This document shows positions 43,817 through 52,075 of a DNA stretch of 64,000 bases, in pieces; the stretch's first letter is position 1, and each line of letters begins with the position of its first letter. Under the pieces are notes generated by a model that was given only the letters and a program-made list of their open reading frames with translations, did not search any database and was not told the DNA's origin. The stretch is from Paenibacillus sp. FSL R5-0517 (GTDB taxonomy: Bacteria > Bacillota > Bacilli > Paenibacillales > Paenibacillaceae), in NCBI RefSeq assembly GCF_037974355.1, contig NZ_CP150235.1, forward strand, positions 4,340,001-4,404,000, written 5' to 3'. The position numbers were made by a program, and so were the translations under genes.

Positions 43817-44683
43817 TTATTTCACCGCCAGATCAATCAGAGTAAACGTAAATACGATTATACTAAGCAAACTGTTCATGGTAAAAAACGCCGTTTGAAC
43901 ACGGCTCATATCATTAGGCGATACAATATAGTGTTGATAGAACAGAATTCCATACGTCACCAACATGCCTGCGCCATACCACCAGCTCAGATCTGTCATC
44001 AACAATAATGCAAGAAAACCAATTGCAGTAATCACATGGAAGAACTTAGCGATCTGCAAGGATTTAACCAGGCCAAAACGGGAAGGTATGGAGTGAAGAC
44101 CCTCTCCCTGATCAAATTCCAGATCCTGACATGCATAGATAATATCAAAGCCCGCTGTCCAGAACACAATCGTAACGTACAGCACAATCGCTGTCCAATC
44201 CATCGTGCCTGTTACAGCTACCCAGCCACCAAGTGGTGCCAAACCAATCGTCATTCCGAGAACGACGTGGCATAACCATGTGAATCGTTTGGTGTACGAA
44301 TACAGTACCAACATAAACACAGCAATAGGCAACAGCTGCATGGACAATACATTAAGATTGGATGAGGCCCAGAATAACAATATAAATGAGATAATGACAA
44401 ATATAACAACTTCCCCATTTTTCAAAAGCCCTGCCGGGATGGCTCTCATCGCAGTACGGGGGTTTTTACCATCAATCGCTTGGTCAATAATCCGGTTCAA
44501 ACCGAATGCTGCACTACGTGCACCGACCATCGCAAGCAATACCCACATGATCTGCATCCAGCTTGGGAAGGTATCATCCACTACCATGGAGCCTAGAATG
44601 GCCCCCATAAATGCAAAGGGTAAAGCAAAAAGCGTATGTTCAATCTTGATCATTTCTAAAAAGATGCGAATTTTCCTAAACAT
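43817..44683 (-). CDS. UbiA-type prenyltransferase (MqnP-like)
   Basis: 288 residues from ATG 44683 (AAGGAG, seven bases). About eight membrane segments. First Asp motif region NRIIDQAIDGKNPRTAMRAIPAG (about residues 65-87) and second YACQDLEFDQGEGLHSIP. It attaches the polyprenyl chain to the menaquinone ring precursor. Overlaps menG by 8 nt and abuts ubiX. The UbiA/UbiX pairing favours MqnP over MenA. Confidence 0.88.
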   Translation of the reverse strand: MFRKIRIFLEMIKIEHTLFALPFAFMGAILGSMVVDDTFPSWMQIMWVLLAMVGARSAAFGLNRIIDQAIDGKNPRTAMRAIPAGLLKNGEVVIFVIISFILLFWASSNLNVLSMQLLPIAVFMLVLYSYTKRFTWLCHVVLGMTIGLAPLGGWVAVTGTMDWTAIVLYVTIVFWTAGFDIIYACQDLEFDQGEGLHSIPSRFGLVKSLQIAKFFHVITAIGFLALLLMTDLSWWYGAGMLVTYGILFYQHYIVSPNDMSRVQTAFFTMNSLLSIIVFTFTLIDLAVK

Positions 44684-45404
44684 GCTGATTCTCCTTGGTT
44701 CCAATATGCAATGCCGCGATACCTCCGGTTAGAGGGTAGGCCTGCACTTCTTGTAATCCTGTTTCTGCAAAAATGTCCGCCAGTTCCTTCCTTCCGGGAA
44801 AAATCGCCAGAGAGTCGGGCAGCCATTTGTACTGCTCAAAACTTTTAGCAAACACTTTGGCAAGATTCGGTAAAACCTTCTCAAAATAAAAATAATAAAT
44901 GCCTTTGAACGGCTGCCATGTTGGCTTGGACAATTCCAGACACACAACCATACCGCCCGGTTTGACCACACGTTTCATTTCAGATAACACCTGTCTGAGA
45001 TCCGGTACATTGCGAAGCCCGAACCCGATTGTCACATAATCAAATGAATTGTCTTCAAAAGGAAGTGACATGGCGTTTCCCTGTGTCAGGGTAATCTGAT
45101 TCTGACGTTGCACCGCATTGATCTTCGTCTGGCCGACCTCCAGCATGTTGCTGCTGAAATCAAGTCCGTGCATGTGCCCTGTTTCACTTGCTTCTGCCAT
45201 AGCAAGCGTCCAGTCACACGTGCCGCAGCACAAATCAAGACCGGTGTCGCCTTTGGACATATTCATCTTTTTCATGGTGAATTTGCGCCAAGCCTTATGC
45301 CTGCGGAAACTTAGAATATCATTCATGACATCATATTTTCCGGCTATGCTCTGAAAAACCGAATGGACATATTCTTCTTTCGGTTTGGTCTCTCCGCTCC
45401 CCAT
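44676..45404 (-). CDS. menG: Demethylmenaquinone methyltransferase
   Basis: 242 residues. Last step of menaquinone synthesis. SAM motif LDLCCGTCDWTLAMAEA, GNAMSLPFEDNSFDYVTIGFGLRNV and VCLELSKP. Same position as menG in B. subtilis, between hepS and hepT. Start ATG 45404 with GAGGGGGAG. Confidence 0.96.
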   Translation of the reverse strand: MGSGETKPKEEYVHSVFQSIAGKYDVMNDILSFRRHKAWRKFTMKKMNMSKGDTGLDLCCGTCDWTLAMAEASETGHMHGLDFSSNMLEVGQTKINAVQRQNQITLTQGNAMSLPFEDNSFDYVTIGFGLRNVPDLRQVLSEMKRVVKPGGMVVCLELSKPTWQPFKGIYYFYFEKVLPNLAKVFAKSFEQYKWLPDSLAIFPGRKELADIFAETGLQEVQAYPLTGGIAALHIGTKENQHV

Positions 45405-45419
45405 TCGTCTGTCTCCCCC

Positions 45420-46283
45420 TCAATCTTCCCTTACTGCCGCATGTGAAGGCTGCAAATATGCCAAGTAAGGCTCAAGAATCGCATGGATCTCATGCAAGCC
45501 CATTCGCCCTTCCTCGTCTTGCAACAACACTTGAATGCGGTGTGTACAATCGCGAAGCTTGTCCAGCAAAACTTCACCAACCCTATGCTTCAGCATCATA
45601 GCGTTCCATGCACGTACATCCGGTTCAGATTGACGCAGCACAGTGCGCTCATCGTCATTACCATGCTCGTATATGTGCCAGTATGCATAGCTGTGGAGAT
45701 ATTGTCTTTCGTCATTCATCCGCTTCAGTTCTTCCACGATCGTTTCGCAGGAGCTGAATTCGGTCAACAGGCTGTTCCATAGTGATTCTTCGTTATCTCG
45801 AATCATGCCTGTAAATGAAAGAAACAGCTGCATTCTCAGCTGTACCGTTTCACGCAAGTATTCATCAGCCGAAACGAGAAGCTTCTTCATCCGTTCATAC
45901 AGCGTCATCTTGCGTGCGTTCACTTCGGATACAGCACCACTGAGTTTGCCGATCATTTCAATTCTGCCCGCTTGGGCAAGCAATTGATAAAAACGGCTAC
46001 TTAAATAATCTCCGGCGAGTACATTCAACTGGCGTGAACGCATCTCCTGCTCTCTCCGCTCACCGGAAATGGTATCGATTCGATCATGCGTATCCATGGC
46101 CAACTGAACGAGCGAAGTTGCAAGAGCATATAACTCTTGATGCACCTTTTCGTCTGTGCGGCCCACAAATACCTGCAGCAGACGTGCTCGGCTATCCGGA
46201 AATGATGGGATTTCCGTATGTTGTCGAATCATGTCGTAATCCGTATATTTCTTTGCTAGTTGGGGTACGCGATATGAATTCAT
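45420..46283 (-). CDS. hepS: Heptaprenyl diphosphate synthase component I
   Basis: 287 residues from ATG 46283 (GGAGG, six bases). All-helical. HepS is the regulatory half with little sequence signature; the call rests on helical content, length, a DSRARLLQVF N-terminal region and position between mtrB and menG. Acts with HepT. Confidence 0.85.
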   Translation of the reverse strand: MNSYRVPQLAKKYTDYDMIRQHTEIPSFPDSRARLLQVFVGRTDEKVHQELYALATSLVQLAMDTHDRIDTISGERREQEMRSRQLNVLAGDYLSSRFYQLLAQAGRIEMIGKLSGAVSEVNARKMTLYERMKKLLVSADEYLRETVQLRMQLFLSFTGMIRDNEESLWNSLLTEFSSCETIVEELKRMNDERQYLHSYAYWHIYEHGNDDERTVLRQSEPDVRAWNAMMLKHRVGEVLLDKLRDCTHRIQVLLQDEEGRMGLHEIHAILEPYLAYLQPSHAAVRED

Positions 46284-46384
46284 TCTCAGCCTCCGAGCCT
46301 TAACATTGTTAAACCATTTCTGCACTACAATCTTATATATTATAGCATATGTTGATCGGGCACGCACTGAATCCTGCTATTCTA

Positions 46385-46936
46385 TTACCCCTGACTTGTC
46401 ATTTCGAATTGCTTCTTCCAGAGTTCGGTTTCCATCAAATGAAACCAGTCCTTCAATTCCTCTGAAAAGGCCGCACTTTTCCAGTTCCGTAATGTGTCAA
46501 TCGCATACAGGGGCCACTCACCACGCCGAATATCAGCAGCAAGCAACAGATGTCGTTTATGCATCCATTCATCCTCTGCCATCACACGCAACAGCACCTG
46601 ATCCACGTTATCCAGAGTACGAAAGCCCAGATCCGCCACAGCTGCCATGTTCTCATAGATTTCAGTGTAACTTGTACCCGTTCCTTTTACTTTGAGGTCC
46701 AGTGTCAAAATGGACTGTTTCCATTCCACTCTTGCGATGGGTGTGGATAGTTGCATGGAGCTTAGCACATCAACCAGATTGTCATTCGTTAGCTGAACAG
46801 GATGATGTGATGCAGAGGCAGGTTGTACGTTTTCCCCGCCCCAGGTACGCATATGTAAGGTTTGTATCGCAACAAGCAGAAAGACTGCCGCAACCGTTGC
46901 CAGCATTGAAGCAGTAACAATCATCCGCGGATTCAT
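46385..46936 (-). CDS. Membrane-anchored protein of unknown function
   Basis: 183 residues. One N-terminal membrane helix (about 7-24), then a soluble outside domain of about 150 residues without a motif I know. It stands between mtrB and hepS, where B. subtilis has no gene. Start ATG 46936 with GGGAGGCG. Likely transcribed with hepS. Confidence 0.65.
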   Translation of the reverse strand: MNPRMIVTASMLATVAAVFLLVAIQTLHMRTWGGENVQPASASHHPVQLTNDNLVDVLSSMQLSTPIARVEWKQSILTLDLKVKGTGTSYTEIYENMAAVADLGFRTLDNVDQVLLRVMAEDEWMHKRHLLLAADIRRGEWPLYAIDTLRNWKSAAFSEELKDWFHLMETELWKKQFEMTSQG

Positions 46937-47004
46937 ATACGCCTCCCTGCCTTTACCTGTTAGTGTAGTCTGTCCGGTAAAGGCTCATACCTCATTGTAC
47001 AATG

Positions 47005-47026
47005 AAAAAAAGCAGGCTATGCCTGC
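47005..47026 (-). terminator. Terminator after mtrB
   Basis: GCAGGC/GCCTGC (47012-47026) with three-base loop and seven minus-strand T. Confidence 0.8.
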
Positions 47027-47057
47027 AATCTTCATTTGATTGTATTCAATCTGTACA

Positions 47058-47279
47058 TTACTCCGATTCAATCTGTCCATGCTTGGTAATCAGCGTGGCT
47101 TTGCCCCGGATTTTAATAGCTGAGGTATGAGTGGTAAATTGGGCAAACATCACTTCACCCTTGTCCAATTTCTCGGTGTGGTGAAAACGTGTATCCTGAC
47201 CTCGGGTTAATCCGATCACCTGGACACCATTTTCCTCTGCCTTAATTACAATATAATCATTGCCGGTTGGATGATCCAT
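47058..47279 (-). CDS. mtrB: Tryptophan RNA-binding attenuation protein (TRAP)
   Basis: 73 residues from ATG 47279 (GAAGGGG, nine bases), nearly the 75 of B. subtilis. Seen: NDYIVIKAEENGVQVIGLTRGQDTRFHHTEKLDKG (in pieces), the RNA-binding KIRGKATLITKHG and tryptophan-site Thr/Gly loop residues. Forms an 11-mer ring that, with tryptophan, binds GAG/UAG triplets. A matching array lies before trpE about 9.5 kb away. mtrA (folE) is not adjacent. Confidence 0.95.
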   Translation of the reverse strand: MDHPTGNDYIVIKAEENGVQVIGLTRGQDTRFHHTEKLDKGEVMFAQFTTHTSAIKIRGKATLITKHGQIESE

Positions 47280-47313
47280 CACGCATGTCCCCTTCTTAAG
47301 TTCGATAGCGTTA

Positions 47314-47342
47314 ATGATGATTAAGATTGTTTCATTTGTCAA
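47314..47342 (-). promoter_or_regulatory. Promoter of mtrB
   Basis: TTGACA (47337-47342), 17 bp, CATCAT (47314-47319): full -35, partial -10. Confidence 0.55.
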
Positions 47343-47426
47343 CCTGCCCCTTATACGAATGCACCGCAAGAATCAGCTACCCCCGGGTCATACTACAGTT
47401 GTACCCCCACAGAAAGGAGAATCTAC

Positions 47427-47588
47427 ATGAAGTACACCCCTGCCGCACTTACAGACGAGCATATTCATCAGTTAAAAGAAATTGAACAGCATCTGTCTGC
47501 AGCTGCTGGCGAAGAACTGATTCTCGTTGCTTATACCGGGCAACCGGATGATCCTGAGCACTCGGATAGCCGCAAGAATCATCGTTAA
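47427..47588 (+). CDS. Small 53-residue protein, unknown
   Basis: ATG 47427 with AAAGGAG seven bases upstream. It reads as an amphipathic helix (ALTDEHIHQLKEIEQHLSAA), a short strand (LILVAYTG) and a hydrophilic tail ending in RKNHR. No cysteine, no membrane segment. Plus strand, divergent from mtrB and convergent with hbs, sharing a two-way terminator. No family recognised. The clear ribosome site and terminator make it likely to be real. Confidence 0.65.
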   Translation: MKYTPAALTDEHIHQLKEIEQHLSAAAGEELILVAYTGQPDDPEHSDSRKNHR

Positions 47589-47599
47589 AGGGCAAAAGA

Positions 47600-47629
47600 A
47601 AAGGCCGTGAACAAGTCACGGTCTTTTTG
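47600..47629. terminator. Two-way terminator between small gene and hbs
   Basis: GGCCGTGA/TCACGGTC with ACAAG-type loop; A run on one side, T run on the other, so it serves the plus-strand small gene and minus-strand hbs. Confidence 0.85.
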
Positions 47630-47654
47630 TCGACATATGGAATATGTAGAAATC

Positions 47655-47927
47655 TTATTTAATTCCGTCTTTGAGCGCTTTACCTGGTTTGAATGCAGGA
47701 ATTTTGCTCGCAGGAATTTCGATTTCTTCACCTGTTTGCGGGTTGCGTCCTTTACGTGCGGAGCGCTCGCGAACTTCGAAGTTCCCAAAACCAACCAATT
47801 GTACTTTATCTCCGCTTTGAAGAGCCTCAGAGATTGCTTCGAATACGGCATCAACCGCTTTCGTTACATCTTTTTTGGACAATTCAGTCGCTTCAGATAC
47901 GTGTGTAATCAAGTCTGATTTGTTCAT
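47655..47927 (-). CDS. hbs: DNA-binding protein HU
   Basis: 90 residues from ATG 47927 (GGAGGTG eight bases upstream; the open frame to 48098 is leader). MNKSDLI start, GFGNFEVRERSARKGRNPQ (in pieces, DNA arm) and PAFKPGKALK end are the HU signature. Chromosome packaging; essential in B. subtilis. Position next to spoIVA and mtrB as in B. subtilis, except for the ABC importer inserted here. Confidence 0.97.
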   Translation of the reverse strand: MNKSDLITHVSEATELSKKDVTKAVDAVFEAISEALQSGDKVQLVGFGNFEVRERSARKGRNPQTGEEIEIPASKIPAFKPGKALKDGIK

Positions 47928-48144
47928 TTGTTTTTCACCTCCTGTATCAATGTCCTGAATGTTATACTGTGTTTCCGTTTTATAGCGAAATATACGTTCA
48001 TACGCAAAAAATCTACGTACATCTTGAGCGATGAACACAAATCTCCGCCTGCGGTCAACAGTCATTTTCGGCAGAATGTCGTCTGAAACCACGGGCATTT
48101 CAGACGCCGAACAAATTTCATACTAATACAGACAGCCCACAATT

Positions 48145-49131
48145 TCAAGTCCGGTTGCGGTTTAAGACGTAAAATGTAACCGCCAGGGCAAGCACGAGAA
48201 CCCCACCTTTTACAATATCATGGGTGAAATACTGTACGTTCATCATCGTTAACCCGTTCACAAGAACACCAATCAGAACCGAACCGATGAAGGTTCCGAT
48301 GACATTCGGTTTACCCGCACCAAATACAGAGAAACCGACAAATACTGCAGCTACCGATTCCATTAACAACGGTGATCCAGCATCAATTTGCCCAGATCCC
48401 ACTTTGGAAGCATAGATGATACCACCGATTGCTGCAAACACTCCAGCAGCTACATAAGCGAGTGTACGCACCTTTTTCACCTTGATTCCAGACAAACGTG
48501 CAGCTTCCTCATTACCGCCTGTAATGTACATCTGGCGCCCGTATTTCGTATACGTCAAAAAGATATGCACACCTATTACCGCAATAAGCAGCAGGATAAC
48601 CGATATCGGCATACCGAGCCATTTCCCCTGCCCTATGAGCAGGAATGTCGGGTCCATCTCTCCCGCAGCTTTGCTCCCATCAGGGAACTGCATGTGATTG
48701 TAAATGGTATAACCCTGTGCATACGTTTTGTGAATACCTCCGATGATGTACATCGTGGCAAGGGTTGCCAGCAAATCCGGAATACGCAATTTTACAATGA
48801 GCAAGGCGTTCAGCAAACCAATCACAGCCCCAATAATCAGTGGCACAATAATGACGATTGCCAAGGGTTGTTGATACCAGATCATTAACGAAGCAGTAAC
48901 GACAGTTGTCAATGAGACCGTTGCCCCTGCCGAGAGATCAAATCCATCAACAATGAGAGATAACGTAACACCGATCGCGACAAACGTGACGATTGAGATC
49001 GAGCCCAAAATATCGGTCAAGTTACTATACGTAAAGAAATAAGGCAATTTAATGCCGAAAAATGCAATAACTCCAATAATGACTATAATCGCCCCGTAAC
49101 GGAACGCAAAATCCAGTGATTTATCCTTCAT
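48145..49131 (-). CDS. Sugar ABC transporter permease (RbsC family)
   Basis: 328 residues, about nine or ten membrane segments. Family features GVTLSLIVDGFDLSAGATVSL (in pieces) and GGNEEAARLSGIKVKKV before the last segments, plus the end loop. One permease gene suggests a homodimer. The ATG 49131 overlaps the ATPase gene by 4 nt. The sugar is unknown. Confidence 0.92.
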   Translation of the reverse strand: MKDKSLDFAFRYGAIIVIIGVIAFFGIKLPYFFTYSNLTDILGSISIVTFVAIGVTLSLIVDGFDLSAGATVSLTTVVTASLMIWYQQPLAIVIIVPLIIGAVIGLLNALLIVKLRIPDLLATLATMYIIGGIHKTYAQGYTIYNHMQFPDGSKAAGEMDPTFLLIGQGKWLGMPISVILLLIAVIGVHIFLTYTKYGRQMYITGGNEEAARLSGIKVKKVRTLAYVAAGVFAAIGGIIYASKVGSGQIDAGSPLLMESVAAVFVGFSVFGAGKPNVIGTFIGSVLIGVLVNGLTMMNVQYFTHDIVKGGVLVLALAVTFYVLNRNRT

Positions 49132-50645
49132 GACTGCACCTCTTGTCCACCGCTTGCATAGTATAGCAGCTGTTCTTGATTAGTCTCGCCTCGTTTGAAC
49201 TCTTTCACGATAACACCTTCGCACATGACTGCGATTCGGTCGCCAATTCCCATGCCTTCATCCAGTTCACAGGTGAAATAGATGACACCCTTGCCGGCCA
49301 AAGCCAGTTCATTGATGATGCGGAAAATGTCACTTTTCGCCCCAATATCTACGCCCTTGGTTGGCTCATCAAATATAAATACATCCGCATCCGCATTAAG
49401 CCATTTTCCAATGGCTACCTTCTGCTGATTACCACCGCTTAGGTATTTTACTTCCTGCTTCACTGACGATGTTTTAATTCCAAGCTGTTTCACCAATGAC
49501 TCTGCATTCAGACGTTCCCGCTTGCGGCTTACGAAACCTAATGTACTGAGACGACTTAGCAAAGGCAGGCTTAGATTCCGTTCCACGTTCTCCTGAATCA
49601 GGATTCCTTGTTTACGTCGCTCCTCCGGAACAGAAACAATCCCCAGAGCCGCCGCATCCGCAGGCTGAGACAGACGGAGATTCTGGTTGTTGAGCCGGAT
49701 CTCGCCTCCCTCCAGCCGATCTGCACCAATCAGCAAGCGAGAGCTTTCGGTTTTACCCGCGCCTACCAGACCCACCACAGCAAGGACTTCACCTCGGCGT
49801 ACAGAGAGATCAACACCTTTGACCTTCACTCCACGACGAAGTCCACGTGCCTCCAATAGCAGCTCCCCCACGGGCGCTTCCGTCTTCGGAAACTCTTCTT
49901 CAAATGGTTTGCCCAGCATCTGAGTAACCAAATCGTTGATCGCCAGTCCCTTTGCTTCACCGGTAAATACATGTTGCCCATCCCTCATAACCGTAACGCG
50001 ATCACAGTGACCCGTCACTTCAGCAAGACGATGGGTTATGAAAATGCAGGCTACGCCCCGTTCCTTCAACAGATGAACAATCCGGAAAAATGCATCCGTT
50101 TCTTCCTGACTCAGCGGTGCAGTAGGTTCGTCAAAAATGATGACCTTGGCATCCTGAATCAAAATCCGCGCCAGCAGTATCATCTGTTTTTCTGCAAGCG
50201 TCAGATCAGCCACTTTTTGGTGAACGGATATGTCCGCCCCTAATTGCTTCAATGCCTCAATCGCACGCTGTTGCAGCTTCCGCGGACTTTTCCACCACCC
50301 CCCGGCAGGTGAAGCCAACTGATCCAACATAATGTTCTCCGCAGCCGTCAGCTGTGGCACCAGTGCCGCATCCACTTCCTGATAGACACAGTGAATCCCG
50401 CTTGCCTTCGCGTCTCCCGGAGAACTTAAATGAAGCGCTTGTCCACTTAGCTGAATCGTCCCCTGATCCAATGGATAAGCACCAGACAAAATTTTCATTA
50501 ACGTACTCTTACCGGCACCATTGGCACCCAGCAGCGCATGAATCTCCCCGCCTTTTACAGAGAAATCCACATCCTTCAGTGCAGGTATGCCTGAAAACTG
50601 CTTGTGGATGTGTTCCATTTGAAGCAGAATCGGTGCAGTGCTCAT
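49128..50645 (-). CDS. Sugar ABC transporter ATPase, double domain (RbsA family)
   Basis: 505 residues from ATG 50645 (GGAGG, eight bases). Two ABC domains: first Walker A GANGAGKST, signature LTLAEKQ; second Walker A GLVGAGKTE (degenerate) and signature LSGGNQQK with FIFDEPTKGVD. Normal for monosaccharide importers of this class. Confidence 0.93.
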   Translation of the reverse strand: MSTAPILLQMEHIHKQFSGIPALKDVDFSVKGGEIHALLGANGAGKSTLMKILSGAYPLDQGTIQLSGQALHLSSPGDAKASGIHCVYQEVDAALVPQLTAAENIMLDQLASPAGGWWKSPRKLQQRAIEALKQLGADISVHQKVADLTLAEKQMILLARILIQDAKVIIFDEPTAPLSQEETDAFFRIVHLLKERGVACIFITHRLAEVTGHCDRVTVMRDGQHVFTGEAKGLAINDLVTQMLGKPFEEEFPKTEAPVGELLLEARGLRRGVKVKGVDLSVRRGEVLAVVGLVGAGKTESSRLLIGADRLEGGEIRLNNQNLRLSQPADAAALGIVSVPEERRKQGILIQENVERNLSLPLLSRLSTLGFVSRKRERLNAESLVKQLGIKTSSVKQEVKYLSGGNQQKVAIGKWLNADADVFIFDEPTKGVDIGAKSDIFRIINELALAGKGVIYFTCELDEGMGIGDRIAVMCEGVIVKEFKRGETNQEQLLYYASGGQEVQS

Positions 50646-50722
50646 GATGTTAACCTCCAATCGTTCCCTTCCGGGAGCATCCCTTTTTTCATCCAGGCCA
50701 TACATATCTTCATTATGTTTGA

Positions 50723-50747
50723 AAAAAGCGCGCCTTGCGGCGCGCTT
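50723..50747 (-). terminator. Partial terminator inside the sugar importer operon
   Basis: AAGCGCGCC/GGCGCGCTT with a GCAA loop and minus-strand T run, between the binding-protein gene and the ATPase gene. It should make more binding protein than transporter. Confidence 0.85.
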
Positions 50748-50759
50748 CCTATACGCTGC

Positions 50760-51857
50760 TTATTTAGCAGTAATACCGTATTCGCTCATCCAGTCCTTGA
50801 TTCCTTGTGTGCTTCCACCCCATCCTTCAACGAACTCTGACAGCTCCGAAGTGGAGATTTGTTGATCTGGCAGAGCTTCACGTTGAACATAGACCGGGTT
50901 AAGCACAACTGAATCTTCTGTCTCGTCCCCGTTCAGTTTCTGATAAGCATAACGGACTTGGACGCGACCAATATCCGTTGGATCAACAGCAGCAGAAGCA
51001 ACCCAAGGATTTTTCGGGTCCTGAATCATTTGCAGATCCTCGTCACTCATATCGATACCATACACTTTAATCTCGTCACGTCCAGCTTGTTGAATTGCAC
51101 GCGCTGCACCTTTGGCGAATTCATCCCATGCAGTCCATACAGCTGTAATCTCACCTTTTGGATATTGCTTGAGAATAGCTTCCATTTTGGCTTGAGTATC
51201 CAGCGCAGGATTCTGTGCGGAACCAAATGTAGCTATTTCCTTGATGTCCGGATTTGCTTTCATGAATTCACCGTATGCAATCTGACGACGTTCCATCGGT
51301 GCGAAACCAGCTACCCATACTTTGACAATATTTCCTTGTCCATTGATATCTTTTTTCATTTGCTCCAGTGTGAGCTCAGCCATCTTCTGGTCATCCTGTG
51401 ACAGGACTGTAGCTCCCGGTACAGTAATGGCTGCGTCGAATACAACCACGGGAATGTTCTGTTCTACTGCCTTCTTCACGCCTGGTTCTAATAGGGAATC
51501 ACCGTGATCCGTAAGAATGGCATCGAATTTCTGATTAATTGCGCTATCAAGCAAAGATACCATCTTTGCTTTGTCATTATCGGCAACAAACGTCGTCAGT
51601 TCGCCACCGAATTTTTCGATTTCTTGTTTGACTCCTTGTACATATTGCTGCGAGAAGGTACCTGTATTAAATTCCATAATAAGTGCAATTCTTTTACCGC
51701 TTAGAGGGCCTGTAACTGCTTCCGTTTTCGGCGTATCAGCTGATGCACCTGAAGCTGGAGTTGCTGCCGGTTCTTTTTTAATTCCGCAAGCGGACAGTGC
51801 CAATGTAAATACCAATAACACACTCAACCATACCCATTTTATCTCTTTTCTTTTCAT
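50760..51857 (-). CDS. Sugar ABC transporter substrate-binding lipoprotein
   Basis: 365 residues from ATG 51857 (GGGGGAGA). Signal peptide with lipobox LSAC (Cys at about 24). Periplasmic-binding type 1 fold with the N-terminal RIALIMEFNTGTFSQQYVQGV and NIPVVVFDAA strands. In this class ligands are ribose, galactose, xylose, inositol or similar; the ligand is not readable here. First gene of the importer, behind promoter 51911-51939 and a palindrome. Confidence 0.92.
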   Translation of the reverse strand: MKRKEIKWVWLSVLLVFTLALSACGIKKEPAATPASGASADTPKTEAVTGPLSGKRIALIMEFNTGTFSQQYVQGVKQEIEKFGGELTTFVADNDKAKMVSLLDSAINQKFDAILTDHGDSLLEPGVKKAVEQNIPVVVFDAAITVPGATVLSQDDQKMAELTLEQMKKDINGQGNIVKVWVAGFAPMERRQIAYGEFMKANPDIKEIATFGSAQNPALDTQAKMEAILKQYPKGEITAVWTAWDEFAKGAARAIQQAGRDEIKVYGIDMSDEDLQMIQDPKNPWVASAAVDPTDIGRVQVRYAYQKLNGDETEDSVVLNPVYVQREALPDQQISTSELSEFVEGWGGSTQGIKDWMSEYGITAK

Positions 51858-51881
51858 CTCTGTCTCCCCCTGTCCACTCTC

Positions 51882-51897
51882 TGTGATCTCGATCACA
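51882..51897. promoter_or_regulatory. 16-bp palindrome TGTGATC-TC-GATCACA in the importer promoter
   Basis: Seven-base perfect arms with a 2-base centre, at about +7 to +22 of the predicted transcript and 25 bp before the binding-protein start. It matches the TGTGA-N6-TCACA form bound by Crp/Fnr-family proteins; the position just past the start fits repression. Which protein binds is unknown. Confidence 0.7.
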
Positions 51898-51910
51898 ATA
51901 GTTGAATATT

Positions 51911-51939
51911 AATATAACGGCTAATCCCTAGTATGTAAA
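51911..51939 (-). promoter_or_regulatory. Promoter of the sugar importer operon
   Basis: TTTACA (51934-51939), 17 bp, TATATT (51911-51916), start near 51904. Confidence 0.7.
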
Positions 51940-52031
51940 TGGGTTTTAGCAATTTAAAGCTAAAAATCGCTAAGTTTTTTTTGAAAGCACTATTCTTCCC
52001 ATCCATTTCATCCAAAATAAAGAAATCACAT

Positions 52032-52069
52032 AAAAAAGACCGCGAGGGGATTTCCCCTTACGGTCTTTT
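52032..52069 (-). terminator. Terminator after spoIVA
   Basis: AAAAGACCG / CGGTCTTTT outer arms with inner AGGGGA/TCCCCT, directly past the stop. Confidence 0.85.
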
Positions 52070-52075
52070 GATGTC

